From Actinomycetes bacterium (lineage in GTDB: Bacteria > Actinomycetota > Acidimicrobiia > Acidimicrobiales > JAAEMS01), in assembly GCA_024225275.1 (NCBI GenBank), contig JAAEMS010000090.1:1-64000 (forward strand): 64,000 nucleotides of DNA, read 5' to 3'. A program made the position numbers and the translations under genes. Shown here in pieces: positions 53,347 through 61,597 of this stretch (its first letter is position 1; the number at the start of each line of letters is the position of its first letter). Under the pieces are notes generated by a model. The model was given only the letters and a program-made list of their open reading frames with translations, was not told where the DNA came from and did not search any database.

Positions 53347-54975
53347 TCAGGCGGTAGTGGTCGTGGTAGCCGGCGAGCTGGTGGTCGTGGAGGGGGCCTC
53401 GAGCCGTTGACGGCCGGTGAACCAGATGTCGATGTCGACCCGGGAACCACCGATGGCCTCGAGATCCTCGATGAGCGACGTGGGATCGGGTTGCCGTTCG
53501 CCCACCAGACCCACCTCGACGCGGACCCCGTCGAAGGCCAGCCCGGTCAACACGAGGTCGTGGGCCCCCGCGAACCGGGTCGCGGCCTCGGCCATGGCGC
53601 TCTCCTGGAGCTCGCGCGGGGTGGATGGGATCGTCTGGTCGATCGGGTCGGGGCCGTTGGTCAGCACCTGGCGTTCGGTCCAGTTCAGTCGGACGTCGGC
53701 GGGCAGGCTGATCTCACTCTCGAGCTCTTCGAGCAGGCCCTCGATCGACGGCGCCGAACCAGGGCCGGTGGCATCGAACCTCAGCTGGTCGTCGGTCAAG
53801 ACCACCGCCTGGAGGTCGGCCTCGGGTACCTCACTGGCCAGCCAGCCGGCGGCGATCGTGTTGATCCGGGCCACCAGGCGGTCCCGGTCGCTGATCATCA
53901 TGGTGGCCGGCGTGGTCGTGGTGGTGGTCGTGGCGGCGATGGTGCGGGTCCAGACCACCTGAACCGCCCGATCCTCGATGACTGGTCCCAAGCGCTCGGC
54001 CAGGTCGTCGTCACCTCGCGGTTGGTCGGGGCCCCGAACCGCTACCAGCACCCGCCGGTCGGAGATGTCGATGTCGACGACGTCGAGATCCAGATCACCT
54101 CTCCAGGCGTCGACCCGCTCGGCTACGTCCTGGGTGAGGCTGGCCGACTCGGCGGCGTCGACGCTGGCCTGCACCAGCGGGACGGTCACGGCGACCAGCA
54201 GCACTCCCACCAATACGGTGGATACGACGAGACGGGTCGTGGTGCGGGCCAGGCGTCGGGGCGGGACGAAGCCAGTGACCACGAACACGATCACCCCGGC
54301 CAGGACGATGGCCGCCAGGTTGGTGGCGTAGAGCAGGAAGGCCCCGCCGGCGAGGCCCCGCTCGCCGGCTTCGAGCGTGATCCCGACCACCGCAAGAGGG
54401 GGAACGAGGGCGACGGCCACGGCCACACCCGGAAGAGAGGACGAGGCATCGGAGCGCACCGTGGCGTAGGCGCCCGCCGCGCCGGCCGCCAAACCGACGG
54501 CAAGGTCGCGGAGATCGGGACTGGTGCGGCTCCAGACCTCGTCGGGTAGCAGGGATTCGTTGGGCAGCAGGAGAGACAGGAGGTAGGCGACCAGGATGCT
54601 CCCCGCCGTGGCCAGGCCCACCCTCACCATCGACAGGGCCGTCTTGCCCACCAGGCCCATGGAGAGGCTGGCGGCCAGGCCGAGCACCGGAGTCATGAGG
54701 GGAGCCAGAAGCATGGCGCCGATGACGACCGCCGCCGAGTCCGCCGACAGACCCATCACAGCCACGATCACTGAGAGGGTGAGCATGACCGTGAACCGGA
54801 ACCCCCAGTCGGGGACGCGAGTGATGGCGAGCTCGGTCATCACCCGCCGGCGGTCCTCGGGCGTGCAGTGGTTCTGCCACCATGCCAGGGGGCGGGGCGC
54901 GGTGAGAGTTCCGTGAGGGCCGGGGGGCCTCGACGGTTCGACGTCGCCGGTTGCCGGCTCGGAGGTGTCGGCCAC
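53347..54975 (-). CDS. DUF389 family membrane protein
   Basis: 542 residues. A cytoplasmic N-terminus (1-65), then six or seven membrane helices (about 66-255) with LSADSAAVVIGAMLLAPLMTPVLGLA, the signature of DUF389/TIGR00341 proteins, then a large soluble C-terminal part (about 270-540) rich in Asp and Glu that ends in a Thr-rich tail (also a Thr run near 350). The family has no proven function. GTG 54975 was chosen; the longer frame to 55056 runs into repeat copy B. Alone on its strand, converging with the M50 gene. Confidence 0.85.
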   Translation of the reverse strand: MADTSEPATGDVEPSRPPGPHGTLTAPRPLAWWQNHCTPEDRRRVMTELAITRVPDWGFRFTVMLTLSVIVAVMGLSADSAAVVIGAMLLAPLMTPVLGLAASLSMGLVGKTALSMVRVGLATAGSILVAYLLSLLLPNESLLPDEVWSRTSPDLRDLAVGLAAGAAGAYATVRSDASSSLPGVAVAVALVPPLAVVGITLEAGERGLAGGAFLLYATNLAAIVLAGVIVFVVTGFVPPRRLARTTTRLVVSTVLVGVLLVAVTVPLVQASVDAAESASLTQDVAERVDAWRGDLDLDVVDIDISDRRVLVAVRGPDQPRGDDDLAERLGPVIEDRAVQVVWTRTIAATTTTTTTPATMMISDRDRLVARINTIAAGWLASEVPEADLQAVVLTDDQLRFDATGPGSAPSIEGLLEELESEISLPADVRLNWTERQVLTNGPDPIDQTIPSTPRELQESAMAEAATRFAGAHDLVLTGLAFDGVRVEVGLVGERQPDPTSLIEDLEAIGGSRVDIDIWFTGRQRLEAPSTTTSSPATTTTTA

Positions 54976-54996
54976 GGCCCCTGAGTCTATGAGGCT

Positions 54997-55091
54997 GAGC
55001 GAGTAGGTGGGTGAGCGAAGCCGTGGCCCGAGCGGCCCGTGAGCGTCGGCGAGCAAGAGGGGGAGGCGATGTCCGGCCGATCTCGGTCACC
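54997..55091 (+). repeat. dispersed intergenic repeat, copy B
   Basis: Best match to copy A (28478-28567), with small gaps (an extra GTGGG near the left end, and 4 bp fewer before GGAGGC). Both keep the order GAG..AGTAGG, AGCCGTGGCCCGA, CGGCCCGTGAGCG, CGAGC.AGAGG, CCGGCCGATC.CGGTCACC. It lies between the divergent DUF389 and CoA-transferase genes, and part overlaps the longest possible DUF389 frame. Confidence 0.85.
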
Positions 55092-55133
55092 TTCCCGCGC
55101 CGGCTCCGAGACTGTTGGGCTAGAACAAGGGCC

Positions 55134-56351
55134 ATGACGACCGACGAGAGATGGCTCGAGGGCATCCGGGTACTCGATTTCACCCAATACCTGGCCGGAC
55201 CTTCGTGCACCCGGATGCTCACCGAGCTGGGCGCCGACGTGATCAAGGTGGAGCAACCACCCCACGGTGACCCCACCCGGGGCGCCCAGCCCCGGGTCGA
55301 CCGGCGGGCCGGTCAGCACATCCAGCAGAACCGGGGAAAGCGCAGCCTCTCCATCGACATCCGTAGACCCGAAGGGGTCGAGATCATCCTCGACCTGGTG
55401 GGTGAAGTCGACGTCGCGGTCGAGAACTTCGCCCCCGGGGTGATGGCCCGACGGGGCCTCGACTACGACTCCCTGAAGGCCCGCAACGAGAGCCTGATCA
55501 TGGCGTCGGTGTCGGGCTTCGGGCAGACCGGTCCCCTGTCGGACCGGCCGTGCTTCGACCTGATCGCCCAGGCCTACAGCGGGGTCATGCACATGACCGG
55601 CGACGCCGACGGACCGCCAATGTTCATGGGGCTGGGCATGGCCGACACCAATGCCGGGGTCCACGCCTTCGCCGCCATCGGGCACGCCCTGTTCCATCGC
55701 GAACGCACCGGCCGGGGCACCCACCTCGACATCGCCATGGTCGACGCCCTCTTCCACATGCACGAGCACAACGTGAACGCCGTCTCCATGACCAATGGCG
55801 AATACGAGCCCATGCGTCAGGGCCGCAACTACTCGTCCCTGTCCCCCGCCGGCACCTTCAAGGGCCCCGAGGGGTGGATCATCATTCTCTGCACCCACAA
55901 CCAGATGCCCTACCTGTGGCGGGCGCTGGGTCGCCCCGAACTGGGCGACGAGGAACGCTTCCGCCGCAACGACGACCGCATCACCAATCGCGATGAGCTC
56001 ACCGCGATCATCGAGGACTGGATGGACACCTTCGCCACCGACGCTGAGGTCATCGCGGCCCTGGAAGCCGAACGGGTGCCCTGCGGACCGGTCCTCAGCC
56101 CCGCCGATGCCATGGGCCACCCCCACTTCATCGAGCGGGGTGTCGTCCGCGACGTCGATGACCCACTGGCCGGCACCGTGGCCCTTCCCGGATTCCCCAT
56201 CCGGTCCACCGACCCCCTACCCGACCGACCCCTGATCGCGCCCGCGCTCGGCGAGCACAACCGCGAGGTGCTGGGTGAACTGATGGGCCTCGACGCCGCC
56301 ACCATCGATGCCCTCGAAACCGATGGCATCCTTGGCTCCAAGGACCGATGA
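55134..56351 (+). CDS. CoA-transferase family III (CaiB/BaiF)
   Basis: 405 residues. GIRVLDFTQYLAGPSCTRMLTELGADVIKVE is the N-terminal hallmark (in parts); NRGKRSLSIDI, ENFAPGVM and MADTNAGVHA (169-178, catalytic Asp171) follow. The enzyme moves CoA between acyl groups through an aspartyl-acyl intermediate. ATG 55134 with AAGGGCC upstream. A deleted PhyH gene follows 31 bp after and a transaminase after that, suggesting a catabolic cluster now partly decayed. Substrate not predictable. Confidence 0.93.
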   Translation: MTTDERWLEGIRVLDFTQYLAGPSCTRMLTELGADVIKVEQPPHGDPTRGAQPRVDRRAGQHIQQNRGKRSLSIDIRRPEGVEIILDLVGEVDVAVENFAPGVMARRGLDYDSLKARNESLIMASVSGFGQTGPLSDRPCFDLIAQAYSGVMHMTGDADGPPMFMGLGMADTNAGVHAFAAIGHALFHRERTGRGTHLDIAMVDALFHMHEHNVNAVSMTNGEYEPMRQGRNYSSLSPAGTFKGPEGWIIILCTHNQMPYLWRALGRPELGDEERFRRNDDRITNRDELTAIIEDWMDTFATDAEVIAALEAERVPCGPVLSPADAMGHPHFIERGVVRDVDDPLAGTVALPGFPIRSTDPLPDRPLIAPALGEHNREVLGELMGLDAATIDALETDGILGSKDR

Positions 56352-56382
56352 AGCCTCAGACCACCACACACGGGGAGATCCC

Positions 56383-56819
56383 ATGACCGACACGGCAAGG
56401 GCCCAGGATCTCGAGATCATCACCCCCCAGCAGAAAGAGACGTACGAACGGGACGGCTATCTGGTCCTGCCCGGATTGATCCACGGGGGCTGGCTCGGGC
56501 GCCTCCGGGAGGCCAGCGACCACTTCGTGGAACAGAGCCGGGCGCTGACCAGATCCGATGCCGTGCTCGACCTCGAGCCCGATCACACCGCTGAGAACCC
56601 TCGTTTGCGGCGTCTGACCAGCCCGGTCGACCACCACCCCACCTTCGAGGAGTTCAGCCTCCGGGGGCCCGTCGCCGACCTGGCCATCGATCTCCTCGGC
56701 AGCCCCGCCCGCTATCACCACTCGAAGCTCAACTACAAGTGGTCGGCCGGCGGATGCCCGCCGCCCCCGACTGGTCGAAAGGCGGCTACACCACCATCTT
56801 CGACCAGGCCGATCTGTAG
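56383..56819 (+). pseudogene. phytanoyl-CoA dioxygenase (PhyH) pseudogene with internal deletion
   Basis: ATG 56383 with GGGGAG upstream starts a good PhyH N-terminus (YERDGYLVLPGLI, then HHSKLNYKWSAGG, residues 112-124). After about 56755 the frame no longer matches the family; in another frame the sequence reads MPAAPDWSKGGYTTIFDQADL and stops at TAG 56817-56819, which looks like the family's C-terminal end. So some 130-170 residues are missing, including the HxD and distal His iron ligands. The original frame runs on to a stop at 56841. It cannot be an active Fe(II)/2-oxoglutarate enzyme. Confidence 0.82.
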
Positions 56820-56831
56820 CCGGATCGGCCC

Positions 56832-57983
56832 GTGTCCATGATCGATCGACGAGGTGACTTCTCCCTACCCGCGGGCCGGGTGTGGCTGAACGCATCCCAC
56901 CAGGGGCCCCTCCCCGACGTGGCCGCCACGGCGGCCGCCGAGATGATCCGCTGGAAGCAGCAGCCCCACCACCTCATCACGCCCGCTCCCTTCCTGGAGG
57001 TGCCCGCTAGGCTGCGAGCCGCCCTGGCCACGGTCCTGTCCGCGCCAGAGTCCGAAGTGGTATTGGCCAACAGCGCCTCGTATGGACTCCACTTGGTGGC
57101 CAACGGTTTGGGCCTCGGGGCTGGAGACGAGGTCGTGGTCGCGGCCAACGACTTCCCGTCCGACATTCTTCCCTGGCTGCGGCTCCGGTCCGACGGTGTC
57201 AGGGTCAGACAGGTGCATCCCGCCGGGCCGGTGGCCACCGTCGATGAGGTCCGGTCGGCCATGACCAGCCGGACCAGGGTCATATGTCTCACCTGGGTGC
57301 ACTCGTTCAGCGGCCAGGTGATCGACCTCGATGCCATCGGCAGCCTGTGCCGCGAGGCCGGAGCCCTGTTCATGGTCAACGGGGCCCAAGGGGTAGGCGG
57401 GATCCCGCTCCAGGTCCACCAGCACCCCATCGATGCCCTGACCGGGGTCGGCTTCAAGTGGCTGTGTGGTCCCTACGGAACGGGGTTCTGCTGGCTGGGT
57501 CCCCGTATCGCCGACCAGGTCGAGGCGTCGAAGTTCTACTGGCTGTCGTCGCTCACGGCCGACGCGCTGGCCGTCCCCGAGCTGGATCTCGATGCTCTGG
57601 AGCCACCGGACGGTGCCCGCCGCCATGATGTCTTCGGTACGGCCAACTTCTTCAACTTCGCGGCGCTGGCCGCGTCGATCGGCCTCGTTCTCGACACCGG
57701 CATCGAGAAGATCCATGCCTACAACCAGGGGCTGGCCGAACGCCTGATCGACGGGATCGACCCCCGCCTCTATGAGCTTCAGAACCGTGGGAACCCCCAG
57801 CGGTTGTCGAGCATCCTCATGGTCCGGCCCCAACAGGCCGACCTCGACTCAGTGGCCGACCACCTGGCGGCCGAGGGCGTCGACGTTGCCCGGCGGCGGG
57901 GCATGCTTCGGTTCGCCCCCCACTTCTACAACACCCAAGACGACATCGATCGCGCCATCACCGCCCTCCGATCGGTGCCCTAG
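56832..57983 (+). CDS. class V aminotransferase-like PLP enzyme
   Basis: 383 residues. The fold and Lys209 in TGVGFKWLCGPYG (PLP Schiff base) match class V enzymes such as cysteine desulfurases, isopenicillin N epimerases and kynureninase relatives. VLANSASYGLHLVANGL binds the phosphate. The residue that normally pairs with the PLP ring nitrogen, Asp in VDGAQ, is Asn183 here (VNGAQGVGG), an unusual change. Start GTG 56832 (or ATG 56838). It ends 4 bp past the start of the stop region of the convergent acyl-CoA dehydrogenase gene. Confidence 0.87.
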   Translation: MSMIDRRGDFSLPAGRVWLNASHQGPLPDVAATAAAEMIRWKQQPHHLITPAPFLEVPARLRAALATVLSAPESEVVLANSASYGLHLVANGLGLGAGDEVVVAANDFPSDILPWLRLRSDGVRVRQVHPAGPVATVDEVRSAMTSRTRVICLTWVHSFSGQVIDLDAIGSLCREAGALFMVNGAQGVGGIPLQVHQHPIDALTGVGFKWLCGPYGTGFCWLGPRIADQVEASKFYWLSSLTADALAVPELDLDALEPPDGARRHDVFGTANFFNFAALAASIGLVLDTGIEKIHAYNQGLAERLIDGIDPRLYELQNRGNPQRLSSILMVRPQQADLDSVADHLAAEGVDVARRRGMLRFAPHFYNTQDDIDRAITALRSVP

Positions 57984-59134
57984 AACCCCAACTGGCGGGA
58001 CGCCAGGTCGCGCATGATCTCCTCGGAGCCACCCCCGATGGCCTGGACGCGGACCTCTCGGTAGAGGCGCTCGACGGTCTCGCCCCGCAGGTAGCTGGCA
58101 CCACCCAGGATCTGGGCCGCCTCTCGGGCGCAGAACTCGAAGGTCATGGTTGAGTCGACCTTGGCTTCGCAGATCTCGGCCACCGGATCGTCGCCCTGAT
58201 TGAGACGCCAGGCCAGCAGCTCGATCCAGGCCTTACAGGCGTTGATGCGGCGGTCCATCTCGACCAGCTTGTGGCGGATGACCTGGTGGTCGGCCAGACG
58301 CTTGCCGAAGGTCTCGCGCTCGCGGGCCCAGTTGAGGGCCTCGTCGTAGCAGACCCGGGCGAAGGCCACCGACTGGGTGGCCAGGTCGATGCGTTCGGCG
58401 TTGAAGTTGTTGACGATGGCGCTGAAACCGGCGTTCTCTTCGGTGATGAGGTTGGTGACAGGCACCCGGAGATCGTCGAAGAAGAGGGCGGCGGTGTCCG
58501 AGGCCAACCAGCCCATCTTGTCGAGCTTGTGGCGTTCGAGACCGGGACGGTCGCCTTCGATGAGAAGCAGGGAGATACCACCCGGTCCTTCGGTCCCGGT
58601 GCGCACCGCGGTGGTGAAGTAGTCGGCCCGCAGGCCGGAGGTGATGAAGGTCTTGGACCCGTTGACCACGAACTCGTTGCCGTCACGCTTGGCGGTGGTC
58701 CGGATGCGAGCTACGTCGGAACCGCCGGACGGCTCGGTGATGGCCAAGGCGGCCACCGCCTCACCGGACATGCAGGGGGTGAGCACCCGCGCCTTCAGCT
58801 CGTCGCTGGCGAACTTCTGGATGGGGGGCAGGCCGATGTAGTTGGACAGGAGTGCTGCCACCGCCCCTCCGGATCCGGATCGGGAGATCTCCTCCATGAT
58901 GACCAGGCGCATCAGGGCGTCGCGCTGCCCGTGGCCTCCGTACTCTTCGTCGAACCCGTCGCCGAACAGGCCCAGATCGCCGGCCTGGTTGTAGAGCTCC
59001 CTGGGCACCAGGCCGGCTTCGTCCCATTCGTGGGCGTTGGGAGTGATCACGTTCTCGGTGAACTGGCGGAGGACGTCGCGATACGCTTCGTGATCCTCGT
59101 TGTAGAACGGGCTCGAGACCTGGGGGTTGCTCAT
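57980..59134 (-). CDS. acyl-CoA dehydrogenase
   Basis: 384 residues of the ACAD family, FAD-dependent. LAITEPSGGSDVARI is the flavin/acyl loop; NGSKTFITSG, FFDDLRVP and FGKRLADHQVIRHKL are standard. The C-terminal AIGGGSEEIM has Gly where medium-chain enzymes hold the catalytic Glu; the base is more likely the Glu in the CYDEALNWAR helix, as in isovaleryl- and long-chain dehydrogenases. So a branched or long acyl substrate is favoured. Start ATG 59134. Confidence 0.95.
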   Translation of the reverse strand: MSNPQVSSPFYNEDHEAYRDVLRQFTENVITPNAHEWDEAGLVPRELYNQAGDLGLFGDGFDEEYGGHGQRDALMRLVIMEEISRSGSGGAVAALLSNYIGLPPIQKFASDELKARVLTPCMSGEAVAALAITEPSGGSDVARIRTTAKRDGNEFVVNGSKTFITSGLRADYFTTAVRTGTEGPGGISLLLIEGDRPGLERHKLDKMGWLASDTAALFFDDLRVPVTNLITEENAGFSAIVNNFNAERIDLATQSVAFARVCYDEALNWARERETFGKRLADHQVIRHKLVEMDRRINACKAWIELLAWRLNQGDDPVAEICEAKVDSTMTFEFCAREAAQILGGASYLRGETVERLYREVRVQAIGGGSEEIMRDLASRQLGF

Positions 59135-59267
59135 TGGGGGGCTCCGACAGCTCGGGGGTTGGCGACGGCCCCAGTCTGGCCCAGGGGCGGGTTTGGTCCC
59201 AACCGTCGAACCACCAAATCGGCCCGAGACGTTGGCTCTGGTCCGATCCTTGGCTAGACCGGCACAC

Positions 59268-59903
59268 GTGCCGGAGCAGGAACCCCATGAGCTGATGGCC
59301 GCCAACCGGGCGTGGGCCGCCCGGATGTCGGACGAGGACCCCGACTACTTCGCACGCCTGGCCAGTCAGCAGTCACCCACCTACTTGTGGATCGGGTGCT
59401 CGGACAGTCGGGTGCCGGCCAACCAGATCGTGGGCCTGCCCCCGGGTGAGGTGTTCGTGCACCGCAACATCGCCAACCTGGTCGTTCCGTCGGACCTGAA
59501 CTGCCTTTCGGTGCTCCAGTTCGCGGTGGAGGTGCTGGGGGTCAAGCACATCATCGTCACCGGTCACTACGGCTGTGGCGGCATCGGGGCCGCCATCCAC
59601 AATGATCGTCTGGGCCTGGTCGACAACTGGCTGCGCCACGTGGGAACGATCATGCGCGACCACCAGGCCGAGCTGGAGCCCCTCTCCGACGACGAAGCCC
59701 AAGCCCGCCTCTGCGAGATCAATGTCCGTACCCAGGTGCTCAACGTGGGCCGTACGACGATCGTCCAGGATGCCTGGTCGCGGGGCCAGGAGCTGGCGCT
59801 ACACGGCTGGATCTACGACATCAGGGACGGCCTGCTGCGCGGTCTCGAGGCTGATATCGCCGAACCGGACGCCCTCGAGATGCTCACCCACCGCCACCAC
59901 TAG
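59268..59903 (+). CDS. can: beta-carbonic anhydrase
   Basis: About 211 residues. Zinc ligands C44 (WIGCSDSRVP), H100 and C103 (GHYGCGG) and the Asp46-Arg48 dyad are all present, so it is an active class beta enzyme that hydrates CO2 to bicarbonate. Start GTG 59268 (or ATG 59295, ten codons later); the longer frame to 59127 crosses the promoter region. Divergent from the ACAD gene. It may supply bicarbonate to the biotin carboxylase at 41-45 kb, though this is only a metabolic link. Confidence 0.94.
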   Translation: MPEQEPHELMAANRAWAARMSDEDPDYFARLASQQSPTYLWIGCSDSRVPANQIVGLPPGEVFVHRNIANLVVPSDLNCLSVLQFAVEVLGVKHIIVTGHYGCGGIGAAIHNDRLGLVDNWLRHVGTIMRDHQAELEPLSDDEAQARLCEINVRTQVLNVGRTTIVQDAWSRGQELALHGWIYDIRDGLLRGLEADIAEPDALEMLTHRHH

Positions 59904-59906
59904 AGC

Positions 59907-60623
59907 TCAAACCACCGCGTACGAGGCCAATCGTTCGTAGAGAGGGACCGCTGCTTCGAGGACCGCGTCGAGGCGGTCGGGCCATGGGTGAGACGATGGC
60001 CGGTGGGCCTCGAAGCCGGTCGACCGGTGGACGTTTCGGTACCAGTGGCGAGCCCAGACCCCGTCCTCGGGCTTCGGCCCGGCCGGCCACGAGAGCATGG
60101 CGGGATCGAACTCGAGCCCGAGCCGGCCACAGACCTCGGCCAACACCGCGGCGGGGTCAGCCAACAGGGCCCGGCTGTCGATGACCACCGGTTCCTCACC
60201 CGCAGCCAGCACTGATTCGAGGACGCCGACCAGGTTCTCGAGCCCGGTGTCGACCAGTCCGGCATCGGGAAGCTGGATGGCCAGAGACCGGAGCATCTCC
60301 TCGGGGTGTCGGGTCAGTAGGAGGTTGCGGACCTCGCCCAGGAAGCCCCGATCGAGATCGATCAGGTGGTGGGCCATCTGTTTGCAGAACAGTACGGGGG
60401 TGGTGACCGGCCCCAGGATCAGGTCGCGGACCACGGAGTCGCCGTCGTTGTCCTGGCTGGCCCGGACCTCATCGGCTCCCGGGTGTTCGCGGCTGGTCAC
60501 CCGGAGGTAGTGCGCGTACAGGGGTTCGTCGACAATGGTGGTGTCGGCTCGCTCGCGGAACGAATACATGAGTGCCGTCGAGATGTTGCGGGGCCCCGAC
60601 CAGCAGTTGATGCGAAGTGTCAT
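59907..60623 (-). CDS. sulfotransferase-like P-loop protein
   Basis: 238 residues. SGPRNISTALM (9-19) resembles the PAPS-binding loop of sulfotransferases and LLTRHPEEMLRSLAIQL the second, 3'-phosphate-contacting block. No clear sulfotransferase dimer motif. Start ATG 60623 overlaps the stop of the aminotransferase (ATGA). Proteins of this type are often annotated near class IV aminotransferases, so the pair may act together, but no reaction can be given. Confidence 0.68.
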   Translation of the reverse strand: MTLRINCWSGPRNISTALMYSFRERADTTIVDEPLYAHYLRVTSREHPGADEVRASQDNDGDSVVRDLILGPVTTPVLFCKQMAHHLIDLDRGFLGEVRNLLLTRHPEEMLRSLAIQLPDAGLVDTGLENLVGVLESVLAAGEEPVVIDSRALLADPAAVLAEVCGRLGLEFDPAMLSWPAGPKPEDGVWARHWYRNVHRSTGFEAHRPSSHPWPDRLDAVLEAAVPLYERLASYAVV

Positions 60624-61531
60624 GAGGCCAACGAGTTGGCGGCGGCCCGGTCGTAGAGCTCGCGCAGGTGGCGGGTGACCGGCCCCTCGACTCCCCCACC
60701 GACCGACCGGCCATCGACCTCGCGGACTGGGGTGAGCCCGCCGAAGGTGCCGGTGACGAACGCTTCCTCGGCCCCGTAGACGTCGGTGAGGGTGAAGGGA
60801 GCCTCGTGGACGGCCATACCTTCAGCCGCGGCCACCTCGAGAACGACGGCGCGGGTGATTCCCGGCAGGTTGTACTGGCCGGTCGAGGTCCAGAGCTCAC
60901 CGTCGCGAACACAGAAGAAGTTGGTGGCGTTGCAGGTGGCCACCGCCCCGGTGGGATCGAGCATGAGAGCCTCGTCGGCGCCGGCCCCGGTGGCCTGGAT
61001 CAGGGCCATGACCTCGTGGAGCTTGGAGTGGCAGTTGAGCCGCTGGTCGAGGGTGTCGGGCGGGGGCCGGCGGATGGTGGCCGTGAACAGGGTGATCCCT
61101 CGGGAAGTGACCTCGGGATTGGCCTGCTTGTGCTCGGCGATGATCACGATGTTGGGACCGCCCACACAGTTCGACGGGTGTTGGGATGGCGTCTTCTTGT
61201 CGCCCCTGGTCACCATCAGCCGGACGTGGACCGAGTCGTCCATGCCGTTGGCCTCAATGGTCGTCTGCAGGGCTGCTGCGACCTGGGCTCGAGTCATACC
61301 GATGTCGAGTGCTACCGATCGGGCGGCGGCGAAGAGCCGGTCGAGATGGCGGTCGAGGAATGCGAAACGGCCATGGTGGAGCCGGATGCCTTCCCAGACG
61401 CCGTCGCCCACCAGAAAGCCACTGTCGAATACAGAGATCCGAGCCTCGGCCCGGGGGAAGAGCTCACCATTGATCCAGATCAGGATGTCGTGGTTGCGGG
61501 GGTCGTCGAGGGCGTCATGGGTGCTGGGCAT
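60620..61531 (-). CDS. class IV aminotransferase (BCAT/D-amino acid transaminase-like)
   Basis: 303 residues. VFDSGFLVGDGVWEGIR (34-50) and Lys170 in LNCHSKLHEVMALIQA are diagnostic; Lys170 holds PLP. The Glu that pairs with the PLP nitrogen, usually in GxVxE, is Thr here (GAVATCNATNFF), although GIT and NLPGITR phosphate contacts are kept. So the enzyme may have modified chemistry or preference. Start ATG 61531 excludes the open frame beyond it. Substrate uncertain: branched-chain amino acids, D-amino acids or aminodeoxychorismate-like. Confidence 0.9.
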   Translation of the reverse strand: MPSTHDALDDPRNHDILIWINGELFPRAEARISVFDSGFLVGDGVWEGIRLHHGRFAFLDRHLDRLFAAARSVALDIGMTRAQVAAALQTTIEANGMDDSVHVRLMVTRGDKKTPSQHPSNCVGGPNIVIIAEHKQANPEVTSRGITLFTATIRRPPPDTLDQRLNCHSKLHEVMALIQATGAGADEALMLDPTGAVATCNATNFFCVRDGELWTSTGQYNLPGITRAVVLEVAAAEGMAVHEAPFTLTDVYGAEEAFVTGTFGGLTPVREVDGRSVGGGVEGPVTRHLRELYDRAAANSLAS

Positions 61532-61597
61532 CGGAGCTGAACGTAGCCGTCGACGCAGACTTCTTACGAAGCAGGACATCTGTCCGACGCTGTCGGC

